Shown piece after piece: positions 56,388 through 64,000 of a stretch of DNA of 64,000 bases. Numbering within the stretch: position 1 is the first letter of the stretch; each line of letters begins with the position of its first letter. The notes beneath the pieces were generated by a model that ran no database searches, was not told where the DNA came from, and saw only the letters and a list, made by a program, of their open reading frames with translations. The translations under genes and the position numbers were made by a program. Origin of the DNA: Salinimonas iocasae (GTDB taxonomy: Bacteria; Pseudomonadota; Gammaproteobacteria; Enterobacterales; Alteromonadaceae); assembly GCF_006228385.1 (NCBI RefSeq), contig NZ_CP039852.1, forward strand, positions 2,496,001 to 2,560,000. Reading direction: 5' to 3'.

Positions 56388-57547
56388 GAGATAGCCTCCC
56401 GGGCCAGCAGCAGCGCATCGCATAACGCGTCTATGTCTTTATGGGTGTGTACTGAGCTTAAGGTAACACGCAACCGGTCGGTGCCTTTGGGAACGGTAGG
56501 ATAACGAATTGGCGGAACCCAAATACCCCGCTGTTTAAGCGCATCGCTCAATGCCATTGCCTGGTTTGGCCCGTCCATCAAAATCGGCTGAATAGCGGTC
56601 TGCGAATCTGTCACCCTGAAATCTGTATTTTGCATACGTGTTTTAAAATAACGGATATTGTCACTGAGCATTTTCTGGCGGCGACCATCTTGCAGTTGCT
56701 CCAGTGAATACAGGGTGGCTAGCGCCTGCGCAGGGGGCATCGCGGTAGAATAGATGTAATGTCTGGCTGTGTTGATCAGTAGTGCGATGAGCTCTCGAGA
56801 ACCAGCAATAAATGCACCCGCAGTGCCCACAGCCTTGCCAAATGTACCCATCAACACGGGGACGTCCTTTTGCGACAAATCTACATATTCTGCACAGCCG
56901 AGCCCTTTTTCGCCCAGAACTCCGAAACCGTGAGCATCGTCCACCATAAGCCAGCTGCCATGCTCACTGGCAATATCTGCCAACGCTTTTAACGGCGCCT
57001 CATCACCATCCATACTGAATACACTTTCGGTAGCAATCAGACTGTTTGTTGAAGGGATTTTTGATAGTAATTCAGTCAGGTGCGCCGGATTGTTATGCGC
57101 AAACCGTCTGAACTGCGCCGGTGAGGACATCGCCCCATCAATGAATGAGGCATGCATCAGCTTATCTGCGGTGATATTGCCAGACTTGGCAAAAAGCGCC
57201 TGAAGCACGGCCTGATTAGCAGCAAAGCCAGAATTAAACAGTAAAGCGGCCTCGCGGTTGAGGTGCTCAGCCAGATACGACTCCAGAGCACTATGGGCCC
57301 TCGTATATCCGGTGACCAACGGCGATGCGCCACTACCTGCGCCAAATTGAGCAATGCCCTCTACCCAGGTTTGCTGAAGTCCTTCATCATGCCGCATTCC
57401 CAGATAGTCGTTACTGGCAAAATGCAGATAATGGCGTCCATCAATACTGATGATACCGTCCTTTTCGACATCTACCGTAACGCGCTGTCGGCGGTAGCCT
57501 TGCGCAGAAAGATCTGCCAGCTTTTCGTTAATCCAGTCGAAGGCCAT
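56384..57547 (-). CDS. bioF: 8-amino-7-oxononanoate synthase
   Basis: A 387-residue PLP alpha-oxoamine synthase condensing pimeloyl-ACP with alanine. PLP residues are in DDAHGFGVLGEKGLG and the Schiff-base Lys in MGTFGKAVGTAG. It starts immediately at the bioB stop and overlaps bioC by 4 bp. Length is standard. Confidence 0.95.
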   Translation of the reverse strand: MAFDWINEKLADLSAQGYRRQRVTVDVEKDGIISIDGRHYLHFASNDYLGMRHDEGLQQTWVEGIAQFGAGSGASPLVTGYTRAHSALESYLAEHLNREAALLFNSGFAANQAVLQALFAKSGNITADKLMHASFIDGAMSSPAQFRRFAHNNPAHLTELLSKIPSTNSLIATESVFSMDGDEAPLKALADIASEHGSWLMVDDAHGFGVLGEKGLGCAEYVDLSQKDVPVLMGTFGKAVGTAGAFIAGSRELIALLINTARHYIYSTAMPPAQALATLYSLEQLQDGRRQKMLSDNIRYFKTRMQNTDFRVTDSQTAIQPILMDGPNQAMALSDALKQRGIWVPPIRYPTVPKGTDRLRVTLSSVHTHKDIDALCDALLLAREAIS

Positions 57548-58632
57548 TATACCCGGGCTGCCGAAGGCTTGGTCGCATCGTAAAACATATCCGCTGTGGT
57601 GCGATCCGTAATTTCTTCCTGCAGGGTTTGTGCATGTGCCTCATCAGAATAGTCACGGGTTCGCTCGGTATTTATCCCTAACTTACGAAACAGTTGTACG
57701 TCTTCATGGGTATCAGGGTTGGATGTTGTCAGTAGTTTACAGCCATAGAAAATAGAGTTTGCCCCTGCCATAAAACATAATGCCTGCATCTGCTCGTTCA
57801 TATTTTCACGTCCTGCCGATAAACGGACATGGGACGCGGGCATCATTATTCGCGCAACGGCAATAGTGCGGATAAATTCAAACGGTTCAAGGTCATCAAC
57901 ATTGTCCAGCGGCGTGCCTTCTACTTTTACCAGCATATTGATAGGTACACTTTCTGGCTGCTGGGGCAGGTTGGCCAGGGCAATCAGCAGACCTGCGCGA
58001 TCCTTGCCACTTTCACCCATCCCGACAATGCCGCCTGAGCACACGTTCATACCCGCCTGACGCACGTTATCCAGTGTATCCAGTCGATCCTGGTAAGTGC
58101 GGGTAGTAATGATATCGCCGTAATATTCCGGTGAGGTATCCAGGTTGTGATTGTAATAATCCAGACCTGCCTGTTTGAGCGCTGTAGCCTGTTCACGCGA
58201 CAGCATGCCCAGCGTCATACAAGTTTCCAGGCCAAGTTTCTTCACCTCGGAGATAAGTTTGGTGACATACGGCATATCGCGCTCTTTCGGATTTCTCCAG
58301 GCAGCACCCATACAAAAGCGTGTTGAGCCGGCTGCTTTCGCTTCTTTTGCCCGCTCGATGACCTTTTCGACTTCCAGCAGTCTTTCTTTTTCCAATCCGG
58401 TATCATAGCGCGCACTTTGCGGGCAGTATTTACAATCCTCCGGGCAGGCACCGGTTTTAATCGATAACAATGTTGATACCTGGACTTCGTTGGGGTCAAA
58501 ATGCGCCCGATGCACCGTTTGCGCCTTGAACAATAAGTCATTAAACGGCATAGCAAAAAGTGCTTCAACTTCAGCGGTCGTCCAGTCGTTGCGGATTTGT
58601 TGCGACGAGACAAATTGTGGTGCGGCGGTCAT
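57547..58632 (-). CDS. bioB: Biotin synthase
   Basis: A 361-residue radical-SAM enzyme inserting sulfur into dethiobiotin. The [4Fe-4S] cysteines are C63, C67, C70 in [11 protein letters not shown]. The [2Fe-2S] ligands include Cys in [16 protein letters not shown] and [10 protein letters not shown], and Arg in [16 protein letters not shown] lies 6 bases before the ATG. It is the first gene of bioBFCD and divergent from bioA. Confidence 0.96.
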   Translation of the reverse strand: MTAAPQFVSSQQIRNDWTTAEVEALFAMPFNDLLFKAQTVHRAHFDPNEVQVSTLLSIKTGACPEDCKYCPQSARYDTGLEKERLLEVEKVIERAKEAKAAGSTRFCMGAAWRNPKERDMPYVTKLISEVKKLGLETCMTLGMLSREQATALKQAGLDYYNHNLDTSPEYYGDIITTRTYQDRLDTLDNVRQAGMNVCSGGIVGMGESGKDRAGLLIALANLPQQPESVPINMLVKVEGTPLDNVDDLEPFEFIRTIAVARIMMPASHVRLSAGRENMNEQMQALCFMAGANSIFYGCKLLTTSNPDTHEDVQLFRKLGINTERTRDYSDEAHAQTLQEEITDRTTADMFYDATKPSAARV

Positions 58633-58730
58633 GACCTGTCCTTTACTAATGAAAATTGCTGGCTTAGTCTATGCGCAGCAACAGAGTTGTCAACTCTGAC
58701 CAATTCACAACCTTTACTAACGGTTACATT
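58633..58730. promoter_or_regulatory. Divergent bioB/bioA control region
   Basis: The shared region between bioB and bioA is where a BirA operator is expected in gammaproteobacteria. I see TTGTCAAC near 58686 and GGTTACA near 58721, which resemble operator half-sites, but the spacing is larger than the 14-16 bases of the known consensus. The operator is therefore not established. Confidence 0.3.
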
Positions 58731-60002
58731 TTGAACAATACAGAATTCGACAAACGTCACATCTGGCATCCCTACACGTCGGCAGTAAACCCGCTTCCCT
58801 GCTATGAAGTAGCGGGCGCTTCAGGTGCAAAGATACATCTGGCGAGCGGAGAAACATTAATTGACGGGATGTCGAGCTGGTGGGCAGCGATCCATGGTTA
58901 CAATCACCCGGAACTCAATGCTGCTGCCCATGAGCAGGTAGATAAATTTTCGCACGTCATGTTCGGCGGGCTGACTCACGAACCTGCTGTTAATCTGTGT
59001 CGGCAACTATTGAATATGGCGCCTGCAGGCATGGAGCGTGTATTTCTGGCCGACTCCGGTTCAGTATCAGTTGAAGTAGCATTGAAAATGGCGCTGCAAT
59101 ACTGGGCATGTCAGGGAAGAGCCGATAAGCATAAAGTAATAACGTCGCGCAATGGTTATCACGGCGACACCTTTGCCGCGATGTCAGTATGCGATCCGGT
59201 CAATGGTATGCACAGCTTATTTTCGAATGTACTGACGCCGCAGCTTTTCGCGCCGGCGCCACAGACAAGATACGAACAAACATTCAGCGAAGATGATATT
59301 TTGCCGCTGGAGGAACTGTTTGAAGCCCATCATAATGAACTGGCTGCATTCATCATTGAGCCAATTGTTCAGGGCGCGGGCGGAATGCGTATTTATCATC
59401 CGGAATACCTGAGGCGGGCACGTCAGTTATGTGATCAGTACGATGTTTTACTCATCTGCGACGAAATTGCCACAGGTTTTGGCCGCACCGGCAACCTTTT
59501 CGGCTGTGAGCATGCCGGTATCAGCCCTGATATTATGTGTGTAGGCAAAGCGCTAACCGGTGGTTATATGACACTTGCCGCCACGTTGTGCACCGAGGAT
59601 GTTGCGCTGGGCGTATGTCAGGGTCAGCCAGGCGTATTTATGCACGGACCAACCTACATGGGTAACCCGCTGGCTTGCGCGGTGGCTTCGGCAAGTCTGA
59701 CACTTATTGGTCAGAATCACTGGCAAAAACAGGTTGCCGATATAGAAAGCCAGTTAAAACAAACCTTGCCCGCCTGCCTGTCCCTGGCCGCTGTCAAAGA
59801 TGTCAGGGTTCTGGGCGCTATAGGCGTAGTCGAAACCCATCACCCCGTTGATGTGGCGCGCTTACAGCGACATTTTGTGAAAGCCGGCGTATGGATTCGT
59901 CCGTTCAATAAACTGGTTTATATTATGCCGCCGTATATTATAAGTGGTGATGAGCTAAACCAACTCACAGACGCTATCTATATGGCGCTAAGCAAAAACT
60001 GA
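58671..60002 (+). CDS. bioA: Adenosylmethionine-8-amino-7-oxononanoate aminotransferase
   Basis: A 443-residue (from the first ATG) PLP aminotransferase making DAPA from KAPA. FDKRHIWHPYTS, DGMSSWWAAIHGY, CDEIATGFGRTG and the PLP lysine in CVGKALTGGYM are diagnostic. The true start is uncertain: the ATG at 58671 gives a 20-residue extension over E. coli BioA and would place the control region inside the gene, whereas a TTG at 58731 (LNNTEFDKRH) fits the family better. Neither has a strong ribosome binding site. Confidence 0.93.
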   Translation: MRSNRVVNSDQFTTFTNGYILNNTEFDKRHIWHPYTSAVNPLPCYEVAGASGAKIHLASGETLIDGMSSWWAAIHGYNHPELNAAAHEQVDKFSHVMFGGLTHEPAVNLCRQLLNMAPAGMERVFLADSGSVSVEVALKMALQYWACQGRADKHKVITSRNGYHGDTFAAMSVCDPVNGMHSLFSNVLTPQLFAPAPQTRYEQTFSEDDILPLEELFEAHHNELAAFIIEPIVQGAGGMRIYHPEYLRRARQLCDQYDVLLICDEIATGFGRTGNLFGCEHAGISPDIMCVGKALTGGYMTLAATLCTEDVALGVCQGQPGVFMHGPTYMGNPLACAVASASLTLIGQNHWQKQVADIESQLKQTLPACLSLAAVKDVRVLGAIGVVETHHPVDVARLQRHFVKAGVWIRPFNKLVYIMPPYIISGDELNQLTDAIYMALSKN

Positions 60003-60031
60003 TTTTCATTCGCTGACAAACGAGGGCCTGC

Positions 60032-60556
60032 ATGAGAATTCTTGTAAATGTGTTTGACAAGATTATTTTCGCTGCGATTTTTATTGTGGCGTTGCAGGTA
60101 CCTATTTTGGCCGATCACTATCGACAATATCTTTCCGGATATCATGATGCTACCGCCCAAAGTGTGGCTGAATATGAGCAGCTTGCTGCACAGTATGGCT
60201 ATGCTTCAGCCAGCGAAATGATTGAGGACTTGCAAAATAACAGTGAGGCAGTGGTACGTGAAGACGCCTCTAATAAAGCACAGAAAATCCAGCAACTGGC
60301 CGTCATAAAGCAGGGCATAGCAACACTGAGTGACGGAAATTACTTCACACAGGCGTGGTACATGTTTACACCACAGCGATACACGACGCTTAAGCGTGTA
60401 GCAGAAAATTTTTCACCCTCGGTACCGCTGTCTCCCACTGCCGTTATTTTCAGTCTGATCGTCGCTATCCTGGCTAACTTGCTTATATGGACCCCGGCTT
60501 TATGTGTGCGGGGCGTGAGAAAATTTCGCAAAAAGTCTATCCGATTTGCACATTGA
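60032..60556 (+). CDS. DUF2937 family membrane protein
   Basis: A 174-residue protein with a TM helix at about 9-27, a 110-residue periplasmic helical region (the family feature QYLSGYHDATAQSVAEYEQL) and a second TM near 137-158, then a basic cytoplasmic tail. DUF2937 has no assigned function. GAGGG lies 5 bases before the ATG. It follows bioA by 29 bases and may be co-transcribed. Confidence 0.85.
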   Translation: MRILVNVFDKIIFAAIFIVALQVPILADHYRQYLSGYHDATAQSVAEYEQLAAQYGYASASEMIEDLQNNSEAVVREDASNKAQKIQQLAVIKQGIATLSDGNYFTQAWYMFTPQRYTTLKRVAENFSPSVPLSPTAVIFSLIVAILANLLIWTPALCVRGVRKFRKKSIRFAH

Positions 60557-60664
60557 GTCTTTCAAAATTGCAAACTGTTGAAGTACCAGAACGGGATATA
60601 TACCTCATACTTTTTTTATAGCCGCTTAGTACCAGAGCGTTTATCACTTTTAATCAGCAACTTA

Positions 60665-60680
60665 TGTCACTTTTGTGACA
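60665..60680. promoter_or_regulatory. Perfect dyad TGTCAC-TTTT-GTGACA
   Basis: A 16-bp perfect inverted repeat in the 270-bp gap between the DUF2937 gene and the 93-residue gene (162 bp before its start). It resembles regulator half-sites but not exactly the CRP consensus. No other element is clear in this gap. Confidence 0.35.
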
Positions 60681-60826
60681 GTAAAGTTTCAACCGGTATT
60701 CATTTTGCAACTTTCACAGTGAGTCAGACCTTTACTGGGCGGCCCGTGAGCAAAAGCCATTTACGCTGAACTCATTGACCATTAAGTAAAAGGCCTATTG
60801 ATAAACGCGACAAAACAGGTTGTATT

Positions 60827-61108
60827 ATGAAAAATGACAACACGCTATTAATCGGTCAGGTGTTGCAATTAAGAGACAAGTTAGTTGCCAAACGCCACGC
60901 AATCCCCTCATCAATGCTGGGTGAATGGTCCAGACTGCAAAAACGCACCACTGATTTTGATATCAATCGTCCGTTCGATATGGCCATTAAAGGCACGCGT
61001 TTTACCAAGCCGAATGTTTATGGTGGAAGCAACGGCGAGCTCAGCGATTTGGTAAACTCGCTCAAAGAATTCAATAAACGCATGATGCGTAGCAAAACAC
61101 ATCATTAA
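60827..61108 (+). CDS. Hypothetical protein
   Basis: A 93-residue basic soluble protein (MKNDNTLLIGQVLQLRDKLV...). It is predicted helical at both ends with a polar middle (FTKPNVYGGSNGELSDL). I know no family. AGG lies 8 bases before the ATG. It is convergent with the GNAT-C39 gene, 17 bases away. Confidence 0.7.
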   Translation: MKNDNTLLIGQVLQLRDKLVAKRHAIPSSMLGEWSRLQKRTTDFDINRPFDMAIKGTRFTKPNVYGGSNGELSDLVNSLKEFNKRMMRSKTHH

Positions 61109-61125
61109 GATAGTTGCGGCCCTGC

Positions 61126-62244
61126 CTAAGCGGCAGGGCTGATTATGACTGCGGTTCTGATTTTACGTTTACCATAGGTGGCAAGGCGTAAAAAGTCGTC
61201 CCGCGACAGAGGAATGTGCTGGAATTCGACGTGTTCTTCCTCGCCCGGATCCGGATCATGGATGTACACGCAATGGTCATCAACGCTGGTGATAACAACC
61301 CAATGCGGCGCTTTTCGCTTATCAAACGCATAGGTACTTATCAGGCAGACCACAGCACTATCCTTTGCTAACGCTGCTTCAATATCGTTGAACTGCCACT
61401 GAAACTGCCGGGAGATTACCCCTGCTTTTTGTGCCTGCTCAGCAAAGTCGTTTTCAACCAGCTCTATAACCTGCTTTTTGTGCTCACTTCTTACGCCATC
61501 GGTAAATAAAGGCAAGGGTTGATTAATCCAGACGTCAGTGCGAAAGCCTCGATGATGTGCCGATAATGCCAACCCCAGAGGGTGACTTCCGCCATGTCCC
61601 GAAGTCATATAAATGGTTGTTGCCTCCCGCCATATTGATAGCTCCTCATGTACAGACATTTCGCTGTTACTATTGATTGATGTCATAGCCATCATCAACG
61701 CCGCGGGACCGCAGGTAAACGCCGTAGATTGCTGATACCAGGGATACAGCGCATGCTTGCTATGCCCGGCAGGCATCCGCAATGCTTTTTGCATCCTCAG
61801 GGCATCGCTTTCGTCTTCATAATAATGGTTATAAATACCAAACTGATGAAAGCCTCGCTTTTCATAAAGCGCAATGGCTGCCTGATTGTTCACGGCAACC
61901 TCCAGACGCATAAAGGGCTTTCCCCGCAACAATGCCCGCCTTTCCAATTCGTCTATCAGGTGTCCTGCGATGCCAAGCCCGCGAGCGTCGGGGTCCACGG
62001 CAATAGAATAGAGTCTGGTTAACAGCGTTCCCCTGCGACACAGCAGCAATGCATACCCCAGAACAGGGCCACCGGCTCTGGCAAGTACAAATTCAGCATG
62101 CGGGGCACTCATGTAAAAGCGCATTCTGCGCTTGCTGAGCCTGTCGGATGTGAAGCACCGCTGCTCCAGTTGCCACAGCGCATCTATGTCGGCGTCTGTT
62201 ACCTTACTTACAGAAACAGCATGGTCAGACATCATCGCTTCCAT
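61126..62244 (-). CDS. GNAT acetyltransferase fused to a C39-like cysteine peptidase
   Basis: A 372-residue two-domain protein. The N-terminal GNAT domain (about 8-150) has the acetyl-CoA loop DPDARGLGIAGHLIDELE and ALYEKRGFHQFG. The C-terminal papain-like/C39 domain (about 165-372) has the nucleophile in FTCGPAALMMAM and the catalytic His in APHWVVITSVDD, then an Asp in HDPDPGEEE. The ATG at 62244 overlaps the rimK-like stop (TGATG) with GAGG 6 bases upstream. The coupling suggests both act on the same peptide substrate; that is an inference. Confidence 0.87.
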   Translation of the reverse strand: MEAMMSDHAVSVSKVTDADIDALWQLEQRCFTSDRLSKRRMRFYMSAPHAEFVLARAGGPVLGYALLLCRRGTLLTRLYSIAVDPDARGLGIAGHLIDELERRALLRGKPFMRLEVAVNNQAAIALYEKRGFHQFGIYNHYYEDESDALRMQKALRMPAGHSKHALYPWYQQSTAFTCGPAALMMAMTSINSNSEMSVHEELSIWREATTIYMTSGHGGSHPLGLALSAHHRGFRTDVWINQPLPLFTDGVRSEHKKQVIELVENDFAEQAQKAGVISRQFQWQFNDIEAALAKDSAVVCLISTYAFDKRKAPHWVVITSVDDHCVYIHDPDPGEEEHVEFQHIPLSRDDFLRLATYGKRKIRTAVIISPAA

Positions 62245-63710
62245 CACTTTCCTCGCTTCTCTAAACGGTCTGCAAACTCCTGCATAATAATTTCATACAG
62301 CGCTTTGCCCAGATATTTATCCTCAATACCGGCTTCAATACTGGGGTTATCGTTCACTTCGATAACAAATACGTTGTTACCGTCCTGCTTGATATCCACA
62401 CCATAAAGACCATTCCCGACCACCTTCGCAGCTTTAACTGCGGCCTGAAGAACGGGGCGAGGAACTTCAAATGTTGCCATAGTCACAAAGTCCCCGGAGT
62501 CGGTATGGTCACCATCGTGGTGATAAATCTGCCAGTGGTTCCTCGCCATGAAGTACTTACAGGCATAAATCGGTTTCCCCCCCAGCACACCAATTCGCCA
62601 GTCGTAGTCAGTAAAGATATATTCCTGTACCAACACAAGGGCCGAAACACCGAGCATTTCTGTCAGCTTTTCCTGCAACTCAGTCACGCTTTCGACTTTA
62701 TATACGCCACGGCTGAATGAGCTCTCAGGCAATTTAAGAACCAACGGTAAGCCGAGCTCGCTAACCAGTTTATCGCACGCGTTGGCATCAGCCTGACTGA
62801 CGAACCGGCTTTTCGGCGCCGGCACATTCTGATACGAAAACGCATCCTGTAAAAACACCTTATTACAACAGCGCAAAATAGACGAAGAGTCGTCCATAAC
62901 AATCAGACCTTCACGCTCTGCAGCCCGTGCAAGCTGATAAGTACTATGCTCGATAGCGGTCGTTTCGCGTATAAACAAAGCATCATAATGACCGATTTCA
63001 GCCGGGTTGAGCTGCGACACGATTTCAGCGTGGATACCGACATTCTCAGCAGCCTTCACAAAGTTCTTGAGCGCCTTTTTATCACTTGGCGGGGTAATCT
63101 CATCCGGATTGACCAGAATCGCCATGTCCCAACGTACTTTTTTACCCTTGGTGGGCGAACGCCACGCCGACCCGGCAAAGGCTGTCAGTTGTTTGACCGC
63201 ATATCGGTGCATATCTGCAGGCAATGCATTAAAGCCCACCACCCTGCATTCAGTATAGCCGATGGTGGCACCCGACTCACTGGCCACATGTAGAGTTAGC
63301 TGCATAATCGGGCATGGGTACAGCGCAAAGGCGCGATGGGCAACCATCGCCAGTGCAGGCTCTTCTGTTTTACCAAATATCACAAAAAATGAGGCCGGCA
63401 GAACTGTAATGTCAGTGCTCTGTAGAGTATCAGGCAGTGTGACCCGCGGCGGCATATGACTGTCAGCAGTCATTCTCATGTCGTTGATAGTATTAACCGC
63501 CGGCAATACCCGGTGTTTTCTCGCCTGGGCCAGTAATGAACAATAGTAGCCTCGGCTTAAATACTCACTGGTATCGCACAGGTTGATGACCCGCGTTTTA
63601 GGTTCATTCAGTTTAGGGAAATTTGCCAGGTAATCGTCAAAGGTAATGACATTCAGACCAGAACTGTCAAACAGCTGGACGTCATCGGCAATAATCAGTG
63701 TCTTGTGCAT
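62244..63710 (-). CDS. RimK-family ATP-grasp ligase with N-terminal extension
   Basis: A 488-residue protein. The N-terminal part (1 to about 190) resembles the RimK-associated domain (VINLCDTSEYLSRGYYCSLLAQARKHRVLP). The ATP-grasp part (about 250-470) has PLVLKLPESSFSRGVYKV, the Mg/ATP-binding VQEYIFTDYDWRIGVLGG, and VDIKQDGNNVFVIEVNDNPS. Such enzymes add amino acids to a carboxylate (RimK: glutamates on ribosomal protein S6; others on coenzyme F420 or peptides). It is upstream of and coupled to the GNAT-C39 gene. The substrate is unknown. Confidence 0.9.
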   Translation of the reverse strand: MHKTLIIADDVQLFDSSGLNVITFDDYLANFPKLNEPKTRVINLCDTSEYLSRGYYCSLLAQARKHRVLPAVNTINDMRMTADSHMPPRVTLPDTLQSTDITVLPASFFVIFGKTEEPALAMVAHRAFALYPCPIMQLTLHVASESGATIGYTECRVVGFNALPADMHRYAVKQLTAFAGSAWRSPTKGKKVRWDMAILVNPDEITPPSDKKALKNFVKAAENVGIHAEIVSQLNPAEIGHYDALFIRETTAIEHSTYQLARAAEREGLIVMDDSSSILRCCNKVFLQDAFSYQNVPAPKSRFVSQADANACDKLVSELGLPLVLKLPESSFSRGVYKVESVTELQEKLTEMLGVSALVLVQEYIFTDYDWRIGVLGGKPIYACKYFMARNHWQIYHHDGDHTDSGDFVTMATFEVPRPVLQAAVKAAKVVGNGLYGVDIKQDGNNVFVIEVNDNPSIEAGIEDKYLGKALYEIIMQEFADRLEKRGK

Positions 63711-64000
63711 ATAATCTCTAAATGATTTTCTTCGTACACACCTGATACCCGTTGGTTAATGGGTGTGCTTTTGGCAAAGTGTACGGTAAGTCCTGGAATA
63801 GGAAAGCAAATTCAGTGCGGGAAATTTTGACCGTTACGATAAGTATTTGTGATAGATATCGGGGGCTAATTTATCCCTGATTGAGAAATCCCGGCCCGCA
63901 GATCAAACCGTAAAAACTTCAACCCGCGCCAATCGCTTTGGTATAGAATGTGCCTGATCAGCTGACAGTGCAGTGTGGCGTTAAAGTCTCCACAGGTCAG
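63711..64000. other. Gene-free right flank
   Basis: No supported gene up to the window edge. A TATAGAAT motif near 63942 on the plus strand could be a -10 element of a gene beyond the window. The RimK-family promoter is expected close to 63711-63800. Confidence 0.45.

Noticed and set aside
61119..61139. GCCCTGCC/GGCAGGGC hairpin as terminator of the 93-residue gene
   Set aside because: No T run on either strand and it overlaps the end of the GNAT-C39 gene; function not supported.

Overview
The window looks like chromosomal DNA of a marine gammaproteobacterium of the order Alteromonadales (Alteromonas/Salinimonas-like). This rests on gene content and synteny: a complete trp operon with a fused trpCF and a Trp leader peptide, flanked by the divergent yciV-yciO-scpA-scpB-rluB operon; folX-yfcH; tesA/ybbA-ybbP; clustered bio genes; and tandem tRNA-Glu and tRNA-Val arrays. 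It is an inference without a database search. Almost all DNA is ordinary, densely packed core genome. I see no insertion sequence, prophage, CRISPR array or plasmid functions.

Layout. 1-4.2 kb: an edge fragment, a TRIC-type membrane protein, an AhpD-like protein, two small proteins (a 69-residue acidic one and a 44-residue basic one), and an OprO/OprP-type porin preceded by a cluster of TGTCA/TGACA boxes. 4.2-10 kb: glutathione-dependent formaldehyde dehydrogenase with a divergent LysR regulator, a zinc-ribbon/TM2/pilin-like fusion, AcpH, a DUF445 protein and an aldo/keto reductase. 10-21 kb: rluB, scpB, scpA, yciO and yciV on the minus strand, then trpL-trpE-trpG-trpD-trpCF-trpB-trpA-yciI on the plus strand. 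The trp leader has three consecutive Trp codons, a terminator, and a competing antiterminator pairing visible in the sequence. 21-38 kb: an FMN-binding stress protein, a PepSY/response-regulator/PhoQ-like kinase operon, an AI-2E-family exporter, folX-yfcH, the ybbA-ybbP ABC system with divergent tesA, a pair of secreted amidohydrolases (one without its metal-binding HxH), dusC, an M14 peptidase, and a glutamate-receptor-like potassium channel.

38-41.6 kb is an RNA gene region. A minus-strand operon (tRNA-Ala followed by four identical tRNA-Glu genes in about 306-bp tandem units) has a strong promoter and ends in a terminator. Beyond it lie two further diverged units, each with a 19-base tRNA-Glu 3' tail and a related terminator. 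After gltX come three tRNA-Val genes on the plus strand behind a consensus promoter with a GC-rich discriminator.

41.8-64 kb: a pseudo-receiver/TPR protein, a GNAT enzyme, moaA, an OafA-like acyltransferase with an SGNH domain, an ATM1-type ABC exporter, class II DAHP synthase (which supplies chorismate for pathways including trp), an LMW-phosphatase-btuC-btuD operon, azurin, peptidase E, the bioBFCD operon with divergent bioA, a DUF2937 protein, and a RimK-type ATP-grasp ligase translationally coupled to a GNAT/C39-peptidase fusion.

The observations most worth following are the decayed tRNA-tail/terminator units, the glutamate-receptor-like channel, the RimK plus GNAT-C39 pair, the catalytically stripped amidohydrolase, and the TM2/pilin fusion. 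None is clearly a new system. Each is stated with what would test it.
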